This document shows, piece by piece, positions 8,925-17,885 of a stretch of 56,954 bases of DNA (positions are counted from its first letter, which is position 1; the number at the start of each line of letters is the position of its first letter). Source of the stretch: JAYUJH01 sp043765375 (lineage in GTDB: Bacteria > Pseudomonadota > Alphaproteobacteria > Rickettsiales > UBA998). The notes under the pieces were generated by a model. It was not told the DNA's origin, did no database searches, and saw only the letters and a program-made list of their open reading frames with translations. The position numbers and the translations under genes were made by a program. The stretch is taken from the NCBI GenBank assembly GCA_043765375.1, contig JAYUJH010000044.1, positions 1 to 56,954 of the forward strand, in the 5' to 3' direction.

Positions 8925-9307
8925 TTAACTTAGATGAATTATTACCGATTACAGAACGAAAACATTTAATGGATATGTCCGTTAAAAAATATGTTATTCC
9001 CATTGTACCAATTGATACATATAGAGTTTTTTACCGTGACAAAACATATGAAGATGTTCAGGCAGAAAATGCGTTTGAAGTAAAAAATATTTGTAAGAGA
9101 AAAGATATTAACAAAATAGTTGCTTTTAGAGCCTGTTATCCTGAAATATTATCTGCGAAACGACATGAGATTAATAATGTTGCTAATATCCCTCTTTCAT
9201 CAGTTAAACCAGTTGAAACTATTTTTCACGAATATGATTTGAGTAAGTTTAACGAAGCGTTTGAGCTATTAGATTTAACTCAATATCAGCAATTATATAG
9301 TAGTTAA
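8906..9307 (+). CDS. Unknown 133-residue protein coupled to the PAS_5-like gene
   Basis: I do not recognise this protein. It is soluble and has no signal peptide, membrane segment or clear motif. It begins inside the end of the PAS_5-like gene in another frame, at ATG 8906, with GGGGG at 8894-8898 as ribosome-binding site. Translational coupling is therefore likely, and the two products may interact. A strong hairpin terminator follows at 9370. Confidence 0.5.
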   Translation: MEGISLINLDELLPITERKHLMDMSVKKYVIPIVPIDTYRVFYRDKTYEDVQAENAFEVKNICKRKDINKIVAFRACYPEILSAKRHEINNVANIPLSSVKPVETIFHEYDLSKFNEAFELLDLTQYQQLYSS

Positions 9308-9369
9308 TTTTATGAGCGTAATATTTTCGTGAGCATTATATCTATTTAATCAATGTGGATCATTCAATA

Positions 9370-9402
9370 AAAACCCCCTCAAATATTATATGAGGGGGTT
9401 TT
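9370..9402. terminator. Bidirectional terminator between the 8906 gene and rpsJ
   Basis: A perfect 12-bp stem (AAAACCCCCTCA at 9370-9381, TGAGGGGGTTTT at 9391-9402) with a 9-nt loop is flanked by A and T runs on both sides. It lies between two convergent genes and can stop transcription from either. It ends the tuf-rpsJ transcript right after rpsJ. Confidence 0.9.
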
Positions 9403-9418
9403 ACGTGTAGGGTTATAT

Positions 9419-9739
9419 TTATAACCCAAGCACCATGATTTTAACATCAACACCAGCAGGCAAGTCTAGTTTGCCGAGAGCGTCAACCGTTTGTGGAGTT
9501 GCATTAATGACGTCTATCAATCTTTTATGCGTTCTAATTTCAAACTGTTCACGTGATTTTTTATCAATATGCGGTGAACGGTTGACAGTGAAACGATTAA
9601 TCCGACGTGGCATTGGAACTGGACCATGAGTCTGCGCTCCAGTTCTTTTTGCCGTATTGACTATATCCGCCGCTGAACCGTCTAGTAAGCGGTGATCAAA
9701 TGCTTGTAAGCGAATGCGTATTTTTTGATTTTGCAACAT
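9419..9739 (-). CDS. rpsJ: 30S ribosomal protein S10
   Basis: This 106-residue protein is full length and highly conserved. It has the typical S10 motifs IRIRLQAFDHRLLD, TGAQTHGPVPMPR and SPHIDKKSREQFEIRTHKR. S10 sits in the head of the small subunit and is also NusE in antitermination complexes. The gene starts 5 nt after tuf on the same strand and is surely cotranscribed with it. In most bacteria rplC, rplD and the rest of the S10 operon follow, but here a strong terminator and an unrelated convergent gene come next. Confidence 0.97.
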   Translation of the reverse strand: MLQNQKIRIRLQAFDHRLLDGSAADIVNTAKRTGAQTHGPVPMPRRINRFTVNRSPHIDKKSREQFEIRTHKRLIDVINATPQTVDALGKLDLPAGVDVKIMVLGL

Positions 9740-9744
9740 AATAA

Positions 9745-10935
9745 TTACGCAATCACTTTGCTAACAACGCCAGCACCAACAGTTCTACCACCTTCACGAA
9801 TAGCGAAACGCAAACCTTCATCCATAGCAATTGGAGCTATTAATTCAACTTCCATGCTCAAATTATCTCCCGGCATCACCATTTCAACACCTTCAGGCAA
9901 TTTAACTGAGCCAGTAACATCAGTTGTGCGGAAGTAAAATTGTGGACGATAATTGGAGAAAAATGGAGTGTGACGACCGCCTTCTTCTTTGGTTAAAATA
10001 TATGTTTCAGCCATAAACTTCGTATGCGGGTTGATATGCCCTGGTTTTGCAAGAACTTGTCCACGCTCAACTTCTTCACGCTTAGTTCCACGCAATAACA
10101 CACCTACGTTATCACCAGCTTCACCACGATCAAGCAGTTTGCGGAACATTTCAACACCTGTGCAGGTTGTTTTGATGGTGTTTTTCAAACCAACAATCTC
10201 AACTTCATCACCAACATTCACGATACCAGTTTCGATACGACCAGTTACCACAGTTCCGCGACCAGAAATAGAGAATACATCTTCAATCGGCATCAAAAAT
10301 GGACGATCAATTTGACGTTCCGGCTGAGGAATTGAAGCATCTACTGCTTTCATCAGTTCCAAAATTGATTGCTTACCCAAAACTTCGTTTGAACCATCAA
10401 GTGCTGCCAAAGCTGAACCTTTGACGATCAAAATATCATCACCCGGGAAATCATATGAAGTTAGAAGCTCACGCACCTCCATTTCAACCAATTCCAACAA
10501 TTCCTCATCATCAACCATATCACATTTATTGAGATATACAACTAATGCGGGAACTCCAACTTGGCGAGCAAGCAAAATGTGCTCACGAGTTTGTGGCATA
10601 GGTCCGTCAGCGGCAGAGACTACTAATATTGCTCCGTCCATCTGCGCCGCACCTGTAATCATGTTTTTCACATAATCAGCGTGACCTGGGCAATCTACAT
10701 GTGCGTAATGGCGAGCTGCTGTTTCATATTCAACGTGTGCAGTTGCGATTGTTATTCCGCGCGCTCTTTCTTCAGGTGCGCCGTCAATTTTATCGTAAGC
10801 AGTATAAATTGCTCCACCAGTTTCAGCTAAAATCTTTGTGATTGCTGCGGTTAGCGATGTTTTTCCATGATCAACGTGACCAATTGTTCCAATATTACAA
10901 TGCGGTTTGTTCCGCGCAAACTTTTCCTTAGCCAT
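9745..10935 (-). CDS. tuf: Elongation factor Tu
   Basis: EF-Tu delivers aminoacyl-tRNA to the ribosome using GTP. The 396-residue protein has the complete G domain: GHVDHGKTS (G1), the effector RGITIATAHVEY (G2), DCPGHADY (G3), NKCDMVDD (G4) and GSALAAL (G5), followed by both beta-barrel domains. G1 has GKTS where many bacteria have GKTT. A GAGGA ribosome-binding site precedes the ATG. The gene is first in a two-gene unit with rpsJ. Whether a second tuf copy exists cannot be told here. Confidence 0.98.
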   Translation of the reverse strand: MAKEKFARNKPHCNIGTIGHVDHGKTSLTAAITKILAETGGAIYTAYDKIDGAPEERARGITIATAHVEYETAARHYAHVDCPGHADYVKNMITGAAQMDGAILVVSAADGPMPQTREHILLARQVGVPALVVYLNKCDMVDDEELLELVEMEVRELLTSYDFPGDDILIVKGSALAALDGSNEVLGKQSILELMKAVDASIPQPERQIDRPFLMPIEDVFSISGRGTVVTGRIETGIVNVGDEVEIVGLKNTIKTTCTGVEMFRKLLDRGEAGDNVGVLLRGTKREEVERGQVLAKPGHINPHTKFMAETYILTKEEGGRHTPFFSNYRPQFYFRTTDVTGSVKLPEGVEMVMPGDNLSMEVELIAPIAMDEGLRFAIREGGRTVGAGVVSKVIA

Positions 10936-11081
10936 TACTAATAATCCTCAATTTGATGTATGTTATTTTTCGTATATTATTTTATTTAATATATTACAAT
11001 TTCTGAAATTGGTAAATATCTCATTTTTCACCAAATAACAACTTAAAAAAGCAAATATTTACATTTTTCTTACAATAAAAA

Positions 11082-11897
11082 TCAATTCATCTGCCAACCA
11101 TGCCATAAAGCCCCGTGTCCTTTGCCAAAATTGGGAGCATTTATAATCGCTCCACGAACATAAAATTGTGCTTTTTCAACGGCTTGCGGCAATTTTTCAC
11201 CTTGTGCAACGAGTGCAGTAATCGCTGAAGCCATGGTGCAGCCTGTGCCGTGAGTGTTGCGAGTATGCAGGCGTGTGGTTGGATAATGAAATATTTCACT
11301 ACCATGATTTTTATGACTATGATTTTCATTACCATAATATAGCACATCAACTAAATCATCGCTTTCTAAATGTCCGCCTTTGAGCAAAACATTTTTAGCA
11401 CCTAATTGTTGCAATTTTATCGCAGAATTAGCCATATTTGTGGCGTTAATATCCTCGCCCAGCAATGATTCCGCCTCGGGGATATTGGGTGTTATCAAAG
11501 TTGCAAGCGGAATTAAACGCTCTATCAGAGAGTTTTGTGCCTTAATATTCAACAAAGATGCACCTCCTTTTGCCCGCATAACTGGATCTAATATCACTGG
11601 AATATCAGGATATTGCTTCAAAGTTTGAGAAATTGCAATAATGGTTTCTGCGTCACCGAGCATACCAATTTTAATTGCATCTGCCCCGATATCATCAAGC
11701 ACAGCCTTTATTTGCGCAACAATAATATTGGCAGGAACAGGGAATATATTATGCACGCCTAGAGTGTTTTGCACCGTGATTGCCGTGATTGCCGTGGTAG
11801 CGAATCCTCCAAATGCAGCTATGGTTTTGATATCCGCTTGAATGCCAGCGCCTCCGCCAGAATCTGAACCCGCAATAACCAATACCCGAATAATCAT
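11082..11897 (-). CDS. thiD: Hydroxymethylpyrimidine/phosphomethylpyrimidine kinase
   Basis: ThiD phosphorylates HMP and HMP-phosphate to give HMP-pyrophosphate for thiamine synthesis or salvage. The 271-residue ribokinase-fold protein has the diagnostic start VLVIAGSDSGGGAGIQADIKT, the DPVMRAKGG motif, and NTHGTGCTMASAITA, which carries the anion hole and catalytic Cys region. GAGG eight bases before ATG supports the start. It lies 37 nt downstream of pyrF on the same strand and may be cotranscribed. I see no TPP riboswitch in the short gap upstream, so any thiamine control would have to act elsewhere. Confidence 0.95.
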   Translation of the reverse strand: MIIRVLVIAGSDSGGGAGIQADIKTIAAFGGFATTAITAITVQNTLGVHNIFPVPANIIVAQIKAVLDDIGADAIKIGMLGDAETIIAISQTLKQYPDIPVILDPVMRAKGGASLLNIKAQNSLIERLIPLATLITPNIPEAESLLGEDINATNMANSAIKLQQLGAKNVLLKGGHLESDDLVDVLYYGNENHSHKNHGSEIFHYPTTRLHTRNTHGTGCTMASAITALVAQGEKLPQAVEKAQFYVRGAIINAPNFGKGHGALWHGWQMN

Positions 11898-11934
11898 AGC
11901 GAATACCTCATCATATTGAAAAACCTCATTATTA

Positions 11935-12639
11935 TCAACATGAATTAGCTATGTTTTTGGCGGCAGTTGCGGGGCAGGTGGCTTGCGTAATTGGTCGCCC
12001 TATCACCAGATAACTAGCTCCTTTTTGTATTGCTTGGGTGGGAGTCATTACTCGCTTTTGATCGTCAGTATCGCACCCCAAAGGACGAATCCCTGGAACA
12101 ACTAGCAAAAAATCATCGCCTAATTCAGCTCGCAACATTTCAATCTCATAAGATGAACAAACCACGCCGTCAAGCCCCGCACTTGATGCCAAATCCGCCA
12201 AACGTTTGACGTGGTCAGGTAAATTATCGCGCACTCCCGTCATATATAAATCATCTTGATCCATGCTGGTTAGGGTGGTCACACCAACAATATAAGGACG
12301 AATTGATCCCGTTATATCCGCCACTCGCATTGAAGCATCAATCGCTGCACGCAACATTGCCTGCCCGCCAGAAATATGCACCGTTATCATAAAGCTGTTA
12401 ATCCCAAGAGTTGCCTCAATCGCTTTGGCAACTGTGTTGGGTATGTCATGGAACTTCAAATCTAGGAATATTGGAATATTAAAATGCTGCAATTGATGAA
12501 CGCCAGCTGCACCATTTGCCACGAAATATTCAAGCCCAAGTTTAATTGCACCAACATAAGGCGAAACCGCTGCTACTAATTCACTCGCTTGTTGAGTATT
12601 AGTTGTGTCTATGGCGCAAATTATTGGTGATTTAGTCAA
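11935..12639 (-). CDS. pyrF: Orotidine 5'-phosphate decarboxylase
   Basis: PyrF decarboxylates OMP to UMP, the last step of de novo pyrimidine synthesis. The 234-residue TIM-barrel protein has the active-site signature FLDLKFHDIPNTV, with the catalytic Lys-Asp set, and the C-terminal phosphate-binding VVPGIRPLG and YLVIGRPIT. The start appears to be TTG at 12637-12639 with a GAG ribosome-binding site. It is divergent from radA and upstream of thiD in the same direction. Confidence 0.95.
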   Translation of the reverse strand: MTKSPIICAIDTTNTQQASELVAAVSPYVGAIKLGLEYFVANGAAGVHQLQHFNIPIFLDLKFHDIPNTVAKAIEATLGINSFMITVHISGGQAMLRAAIDASMRVADITGSIRPYIVGVTTLTSMDQDDLYMTGVRDNLPDHVKRLADLASSAGLDGVVCSSYEIEMLRAELGDDFLLVVPGIRPLGCDTDDQKRVMTPTQAIQKGASYLVIGRPITQATCPATAAKNIANSC

Positions 12640-12740
12640 GTTTTTTTCTCGGTTAAATTATAATCGTATCATTTTATGAAAAAATACCGTGGATAGCAAT
12701 AATTTATTTATTTATTTTGCTTATATGATATAAAGTTAAA

Positions 12741-14174
12741 ATGATAAAGTTAGTAGCGCAATATGTTTGTATGGAATGTGGAACAATTCACGCAAAATGG
12801 GCGGGAATGTGTAGCAGCTGTGGCAAGTGGGATAGCCTAGTTGAAGAAGTGGTGGAATCTGTGCCAAAATCAATGAAAATATCCCCCGCTAAAGCAAATG
12901 CAAATGCGAATGGTTTGCAGATCGTCAATTTGCAAGAAGAAATTGAGCCAGCCAAACGGGTTATTTGTGGTATGGACGAAGTGGATAGGGTGCTTGGTGG
13001 CGGGCTAGTGGCGGGTAGCGCAACCTTGATTGGTGGTGACCCAGGGATTGGTAAATCCACATTATTATTGCAACTTGCCGCCATGTTATGCAAGCAACAA
13101 CATGTTTTATATATCACAGGCGAGGAATCAACTCCACAAGTGCAGCTTCGGGCGAGGCGTTTAGGGCTGGAACGTGCCGATATTCAACTTGCTAGTGCAA
13201 CTTCAGTGCGGGATATTTTAGTTGCAATTAAAAAAGCTCCAACCCCATCTATGGTGGTGATTGATTCTATCCAAACGATGTATGTTGATAATATAGAATC
13301 AGCTCCAGGGACAGTGGCGCAAGTGCGGGCAAGTGCAGCGGAGTTGATTCGCACCACCAAAAAACGTGGCGTGACTTTGATATTAATCGGACATGTCACC
13401 AAAGAAGGGCAGCTTGCGGGCCCCCGTGTGCTTGAACATATGGTTGATACGGTGCTTTATTTTGAGGGGGAGCGCAACCAGTTTTATCGCTTGCTTCGGG
13501 CAACCAAAAATCGCTATGGTGCAGCAGGCGAGGTTGGAGTATTCACTATGGGAGAGCTTGGCTTGGCAGAAGTCACCAACCCCTCATCATTATTTTTGTC
13601 ACATCGTAACCATGCAGTTAGTGGAGCAGCAATTTATGCGGGGTTGGAGGGAACTCGCCCTGTGCTTTTAGAGATTGAAGCATTAGTTGCACCAAACCAT
13701 TATGCCACACCACGCAGAGCAGTTGTTGGTTGGGAAGGCGGAAGGCTTTCAATGTTGTTGGCAGTTTTAGAGGCAAGGGCAGGGGTGAACCTCGCCGACA
13801 AAGAGGTATATTTGAATGTTGCAGGTGGTTATAAGTTGCAAGATAGCAATGCGGATATGGCAGCAGCAGCTGCTTTGATTTCCGCCAAGTTGGATATTGC
13901 CCTGCCGATGGATACGGTTTATGTGGGTGAAATTGCGCTTTCAGGAGATTTTCGTCCCGTGGCACAGCTTGATTTGCGTTTGCGTGAGGCAGCAAAACTT
14001 GGCTTTAAGCGAGCGATAATTCCGTATAGTGAGAGCGTCAGTGGGAGTGCAAAAAATGGCGGTGGAGTTAGTGATGCCGAGGTTAGTGGCAGGGTTAATA
14101 TTAGCAAAACTCCATTAAAATGTCAGCCAATCAAACATGTTAATGAATTGCTAAAATGGATTACTGAATTGTGA
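12741..14174 (+). CDS. radA: DNA repair protein RadA (Sms)
   Basis: RadA is a RecA-like ATPase that extends branch migration during recombinational repair. The 477-residue protein has, in order, a four-cysteine zinc finger (YVCMECG...GMCSSCGKWDS, residues 8-32), the Walker A GGDPGIGKST near residue 95, the RadA-specific KNRYGAAGEVGVF near 255, and the C-terminal Lon-protease-like domain (residues about 290-470) with GDFRPV. A TATGAT box at 12724-12729 ends 11 nt before the ATG and no Shine-Dalgarno is visible, so the message may be nearly leaderless. It is divergent from pyrF and followed by the REP-rich intergenic stretch. Confidence 0.96.
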   Translation: MIKLVAQYVCMECGTIHAKWAGMCSSCGKWDSLVEEVVESVPKSMKISPAKANANANGLQIVNLQEEIEPAKRVICGMDEVDRVLGGGLVAGSATLIGGDPGIGKSTLLLQLAAMLCKQQHVLYITGEESTPQVQLRARRLGLERADIQLASATSVRDILVAIKKAPTPSMVVIDSIQTMYVDNIESAPGTVAQVRASAAELIRTTKKRGVTLILIGHVTKEGQLAGPRVLEHMVDTVLYFEGERNQFYRLLRATKNRYGAAGEVGVFTMGELGLAEVTNPSSLFLSHRNHAVSGAAIYAGLEGTRPVLLEIEALVAPNHYATPRRAVVGWEGGRLSMLLAVLEARAGVNLADKEVYLNVAGGYKLQDSNADMAAAAALISAKLDIALPMDTVYVGEIALSGDFRPVAQLDLRLREAAKLGFKRAIIPYSESVSGSAKNGGGVSDAEVSGRVNISKTPLKCQPIKHVNELLKWITEL

Positions 14175-14217
14175 TGTTTTGCGTTTTTTATAACATATAT
14201 GTATGATGTTTTGCGTT
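14172..14217 (+). repeat. 14-bp direct repeat at the end of radA
   Basis: TGATGTTTTGCGTT occurs at 14172-14185, overlapping the radA stop codon, and again at 14204-14217. This looks like another small local duplication across a stop codon. Confidence 0.6.
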
Positions 14218-14292
14218 GCTATTGCAAAGCGCACCCGTGATTAATATTAATATTAGCTGATATGATAAATAGCAATTAATTTTTTTTCCTCA

Positions 14293-14340
14293 ATGGATAC
14301 CAGCTTTTGGCTACGCCTCCCTTTGGGTGCTGGTATGACG
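14293..14340 (+). repeat. REP-like hairpin, copy 1 (long loop)
   Basis: The arms ATACCAGC (14297-14304) and GCTGGTAT (14329-14336) are perfectly complementary. The element begins ATGGATACCAGC and ends GGTATGACG as in the other copies, but carries a 24-nt loop that the shorter copies lack. Confidence 0.75.
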
Positions 14341-14399
14341 AACTGTAACATAGCAATGCATTATTTTAATATTTCTATGACAACAAAACTCTGACATCA

Positions 14400-14433
14400 C
14401 ACTCCCGTCACTCCACCGCAGGCTGGATTCCAT
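14400..14433 (-). repeat. REP-like hairpin, copy 2 (inverted, imperfect)
   Basis: Read on the minus strand it begins ATGGAATCCAGCCTGCGG and continues TGGAGTGACGGGAGTG. This matches the consensus of the forward copies with an imperfect stem. Confidence 0.65.
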
Positions 14434-14497
14434 AAGAGCGGTAAATATTAATTTTAACTGATATAAATAAAACTCCATCAATTAAGTTATACCTTCC

Positions 14498-14525
14498 ATG
14501 GATACCAGCCTCCGCTGGTATGACG
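14498..14525 (+). repeat. REP-like hairpin, copy 3
   Basis: The arms are TACCAGC (14503-14509) and GCTGGTA (14514-14520) around a 4-nt loop, followed by TGACG. The first 24 bases are identical to the copy at 30615-30638. Confidence 0.75.
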
Positions 14526-14565
14526 AACTATGATATAGTAACTAATATAACGAATTATATCCACA

Positions 14566-14599
14566 CACTCCCGTTACTCCAGCGCAGGCTGGAGTCCAT
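14566..14599 (-). repeat. REP-like hairpin, copy 4 (inverted)
   Basis: The arms ACTCCAGC (14576-14583) and GCTGGAGT (14588-14595) pair perfectly. On the minus strand it reads ATGGACTCCAGCCTGCGC and ends ACGGGAGTG, like copy 2. It ends 28 nt before the stop codon of the RND gene and could act as a 3' processing or termination hairpin for it. Confidence 0.7.
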
Positions 14600-14600
14600 T

Positions 14601-14638
14601 TGAAAATCCAATTAGTTGAAAATCCAATTAGTTGAAAA
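14601..14638. repeat. 16-bp tandem repeat across the stop codon of the RND gene
   Basis: The unit TGAAAATCCAATTAGT is present at 14601-14616 and 14617-14632 and begins a third time up to 14638. The stop codon of the minus-strand RND gene (14628-14630) lies inside it, so the duplication copied the gene end without changing the protein. Confidence 0.85.
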
Positions 14639-17600
14639 TATTGCGTAATTTTTGTGATGCTTTACGACATAACACATAAAATATTGGTGTGAAAATTAAG
14701 CCAAAAATAGTTACTCCGATCATGCCAAAAAATACGGCAATCCCAAGTGCTTGCCGCATTTCCGCCCCTGCGCCATTTGCCATAACTAGCGGAACAACTC
14801 CGAGAATAAAAGCGAGTGAAGTCATGAGAATAGGTCGCAATCGTAACTTAGCTGCATTAATCGCTGCCTGAGCCGATGTTTCACGCACTGAAACCTCCCT
14901 TAACGATTTTTCACCTGATAAATGATTATCCCGCAAATCAAAATTATTTTCTTCTCGCTCCTTAGCAAACTCAACAATCAATATTGCATTTTTGCACGCT
15001 AGCCCAATCAACACCACCAAGCCAATTTGCGTTAATATATTATTATCCTTACCCATCAACCATACCCCGCCCATCGCTGAGAGCAAACATATTGGCACAA
15101 TCATGATGATGGCAAATGGCAGCACCCAACTTTCATATAGTGCAGCGAGCAACAAAAACACAAATATAACGGCTAGTGCGAATGCTATCCCCCCGCTATT
15201 ACCTGCAATTTTTTGTTGATATGATAGATCCGTCCACTCAAAATCAATCCCATCAGGGAGGATTTTCTTGGCTGTTTGCTCCATATATTCCAACGCTTCA
15301 CCTGTGCTTTTGCCCGCCATCACACTACCCTGCAACTCAGCTGCATTATATAAGTTATAGCGAGGTTGGCGTGAAGGGCTGGATTTATCCACAAAATTAA
15401 CGAAACTACCAATTTGCACCATCTGCCCTAAATTGCTTTGAGATAGATTATTTTGAACTAGATTGCTTTGAACTTTGATGCGAGCAATATCATCAGGGTT
15501 CATACGGAACTCGGAATCTGCTTGCGCAGTTACACGATAAGTCCGCCCGAGATAACTAAAATCATTAACGTAAGCTGAACCTAAATAAATGCTTAATGCT
15601 TCAAATATGCGCTCCAACGGCACGCCCAGACGCTCGGCTTTTTCACGGTCAATATCCAAAAAAACGCTCGGAGTGTTAGTTTCATAAAAACTGAAAACTT
15701 GGTTGACAATTCCAGATTGATTTGCTGCTCCAGCCAACGCCCACATGGAATCACTTAGCGCATCAACCCCAAGCCCACCAACATCTTGCAGCATCATTTT
15801 GAAACCACCACCATTGCCAATGCCACGAACTGGAGGGGGCTGAATGACAACGATAAACGCATCATCAATTTTACCCATTTCTGCCCACATTTGCTTCATG
15901 ATTCCTTGGAATGTTAAGCCTTTCGCTTGCCGTGCTTTGAAATTATCCAACACAGGAAATATCGCTCCAGCATTGCTTGCATTAGTAAAAGTTGCGCCGT
16001 TAAAACCCGCAAAACCAACCGCATTAACCACGCCATCAATTTTCATCAATTTCGCAACGGCTTGCTGAATAACTTTATCAGTCCGTTCAAGCGATGCTCC
16101 CGGTGGCAATTGAATCCCTACAATCATATATCCCTGATCTTGCGGTGGAATGAATCCCGTTGGAACTACCCTGAATGAGCCATAGGTCAGAGCCATTAAT
16201 AGCGCGTAAAATATTAGCATCAACCCGCTACGGCGCACTAACTTGGTGAGTGCATTACCATATCGGCGTGAAAACCCTTCCATCATATTATTAAAGCCAT
16301 TAAATAACCATGATATTGGGTTGCGTGAATGTTTGATATGGGTTTGTTCTTTGAGCAATAATGCAGCAAGTGCTGGGCTTAAAGTCAATGAAATTGCTAC
16401 TGAAAACGCCGTTGCAACCGCAATCACTACACCAAATTGTTGAAAAAAACGCCCTGATATTCCACCAATAAAGGTAGTTGGTATAAACACAGCAATCAAA
16501 ACCAAGCCGATTGCAACTAATGCACCACTCACTTCGTCCATAGTTTGGTGAGCCGCATCACGCACTTTCATGCCTTTTTTGATTAGGCGTTCCATGTTTT
16601 CAACCACGATGATTGCATCATCAACCACAATCCCAATCGCTAGCACCAAGCCAAATAATGTAAGGTTATTAAGCGAAAATCCAAGAGCAGACATCACAGC
16701 GAATGTGCCTATTAATGAAAGTGGAATTGCTATAATCGGAATGATTGCCGCTCGCCAACTTTGCAAAAACAACAAAATAACCAGCACCACCAACAATATC
16801 GCCTCAATGATTGTGCTATAAACCGCATCAATAGATTGTTTGATAAACTTGGTTGGATTATACGCAATATCATATTCCAACCCTTGCGGAAACTTTTTGG
16901 CAAGCTGTTTCATGGTTGCTTCAATTGCATCAGCGGTTGCTAAGGCATTGCTGTTGGGGCGTTGGAATACAGGCAATGCAACCGCTTTTTTATCACCCAA
17001 ATAACCCTTTGTGCCATAACTTTCTGCGCCAAGCTCCACCCTACCAATATCACGAACTCGCACGATGCGCCCATCTTTGCTTGATTTAACGATAATATTC
17101 GCAAACTCCTCGGGCGAAGTTAAACGCCCTTTGGCTTGAATATTTAGCTCAAAAGCGTTTTGTGATTGAGTTGCGTTAGTATTGCTCTCATCTTTGCCAT
17201 AATTACCAATTGGTTGCTGCCCCAAATTGCCTGAAGCCACTTGAACATTTTGTTGTCGGAGTGCATTTATTATTTCACCAGCACTCATGTTGAATGCAGC
17301 GATGCGAGCAGGGTCAAGCCAGATTCTCATGGAATATTGGCTTGCTCCAAATATTCTGATATCACCAACTCCGTTGATACGCAGCAACTTATCTCGCAAT
17401 TGCAAAGTTGCATAATTAGCGATATAAGTTTGGTCATAACGCCCGTCGGAGAATAAATTGACAACCATCATTAAATCGGGCGAGTTTTTGCGGGTAGTTA
17501 TACCACGGCGACGAACTTCCTCGGGCAATCTTGGTTCAGCAATTGCCACACGGTTCTGCACCAATACTTGCGCTTTATCCAAATCAGTGCCAAGCTCAAA

Positions 17601-17885
17601 CGTGATGGTAAGGCTCATATTACCATCATTGGTTGATTGCGATGACATGTATAACATGTTTTCTACGCCGTTAATTTCTTGTTCCAGCAAAGTCGCAACA
17701 GTTTTGGCGACAGTTTCTGCATTTGCTCCCGCATAGCTTGCATTCACCACAATAGTCGGCGGAGTTATGCTTGGATATTGTTCAATCGGCAGGTTGAAGT
17801 AGCTAATCACCCCAATAATTAGCGTGATTATCCATATCACACTGGCAAAAATCGGACGTTCAATAAAAAAATGCGCTATCTTCAC
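14628..17885 (-). CDS. RND (HAE1 family) multidrug efflux permease
   Basis: This is an inner-membrane proton-driven pump of the AcrB/MexB type that works as a trimer with an adaptor and an outer-membrane channel. It has 1085 residues against a family norm of about 1,030-1,050. It shows the N-terminal FFIERPIFASVIWI helix, the proton-relay DD of TM4 in LAIGIVVDDAIIVVEN, the GGISGRFFQQFG loop, and the TM10-11 motif GLVVLIGLACKNAILIVEFA. The extra length is mostly in a Gln/Asn-rich loop near residue 225 and a loop near 1000. It overlaps the adaptor gene by 4 nt, so the two are one operon. No TolC-type channel gene is present here. Substrates cannot be predicted. Confidence 0.93.
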   Translation of the reverse strand: MKIAHFFIERPIFASVIWIITLIIGVISYFNLPIEQYPSITPPTIVVNASYAGANAETVAKTVATLLEQEINGVENMLYMSSQSTNDGNMSLTITFELGTDLDKAQVLVQNRVAIAEPRLPEEVRRRGITTRKNSPDLMMVVNLFSDGRYDQTYIANYATLQLRDKLLRINGVGDIRIFGASQYSMRIWLDPARIAAFNMSAGEIINALRQQNVQVASGNLGQQPIGNYGKDESNTNATQSQNAFELNIQAKGRLTSPEEFANIIVKSSKDGRIVRVRDIGRVELGAESYGTKGYLGDKKAVALPVFQRPNSNALATADAIEATMKQLAKKFPQGLEYDIAYNPTKFIKQSIDAVYSTIIEAILLVVLVILLFLQSWRAAIIPIIAIPLSLIGTFAVMSALGFSLNNLTLFGLVLAIGIVVDDAIIVVENMERLIKKGMKVRDAAHQTMDEVSGALVAIGLVLIAVFIPTTFIGGISGRFFQQFGVVIAVATAFSVAISLTLSPALAALLLKEQTHIKHSRNPISWLFNGFNNMMEGFSRRYGNALTKLVRRSGLMLIFYALLMALTYGSFRVVPTGFIPPQDQGYMIVGIQLPPGASLERTDKVIQQAVAKLMKIDGVVNAVGFAGFNGATFTNASNAGAIFPVLDNFKARQAKGLTFQGIMKQMWAEMGKIDDAFIVVIQPPPVRGIGNGGGFKMMLQDVGGLGVDALSDSMWALAGAANQSGIVNQVFSFYETNTPSVFLDIDREKAERLGVPLERIFEALSIYLGSAYVNDFSYLGRTYRVTAQADSEFRMNPDDIARIKVQSNLVQNNLSQSNLGQMVQIGSFVNFVDKSSPSRQPRYNLYNAAELQGSVMAGKSTGEALEYMEQTAKKILPDGIDFEWTDLSYQQKIAGNSGGIAFALAVIFVFLLLAALYESWVLPFAIIMIVPICLLSAMGGVWLMGKDNNILTQIGLVVLIGLACKNAILIVEFAKEREENNFDLRDNHLSGEKSLREVSVRETSAQAAINAAKLRLRPILMTSLAFILGVVPLVMANGAGAEMRQALGIAVFFGMIGVTIFGLIFTPIFYVLCRKASQKLRNIFN

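Larger units (their letters stand above)
14175..14627. other. Gene-free stretch filled with REP-like hairpins
   Basis: This 453-nt stretch between radA and the RND gene has no credible coding sequence. It holds two composite units, 14293-14433 and 14498-14599. Each begins with a hairpin of the form ATGGATACCAGC...GCTGGTATGACG and ends with the same family in inverted orientation, CACTCCCGT...GGCTGGATTCCAT. A 16-bp tandem repeat closes it at 14601-14638. The layout resembles bacterial interspersed mosaic (BIME) elements. Confidence 0.75.

Noticed and set aside
8901..9307. Frameshift splitting one PAS-containing gene into two
   Set aside because: The upstream protein already ends at the usual PAS_5 end and the downstream frame has its own G-rich ribosome-binding site and start.
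11898..11934. TPP riboswitch upstream of thiD
   Set aside because: The gap to pyrF is 37 nt, too short for a THI element, and no conserved CTGAGA motif is present.
13618..13995. Open frame of 125 codons on the minus strand inside radA
   Set aside because: It lies entirely within the Lon-like domain of RadA, has low-complexity His/Pro/Leu composition and no ribosome-binding site.
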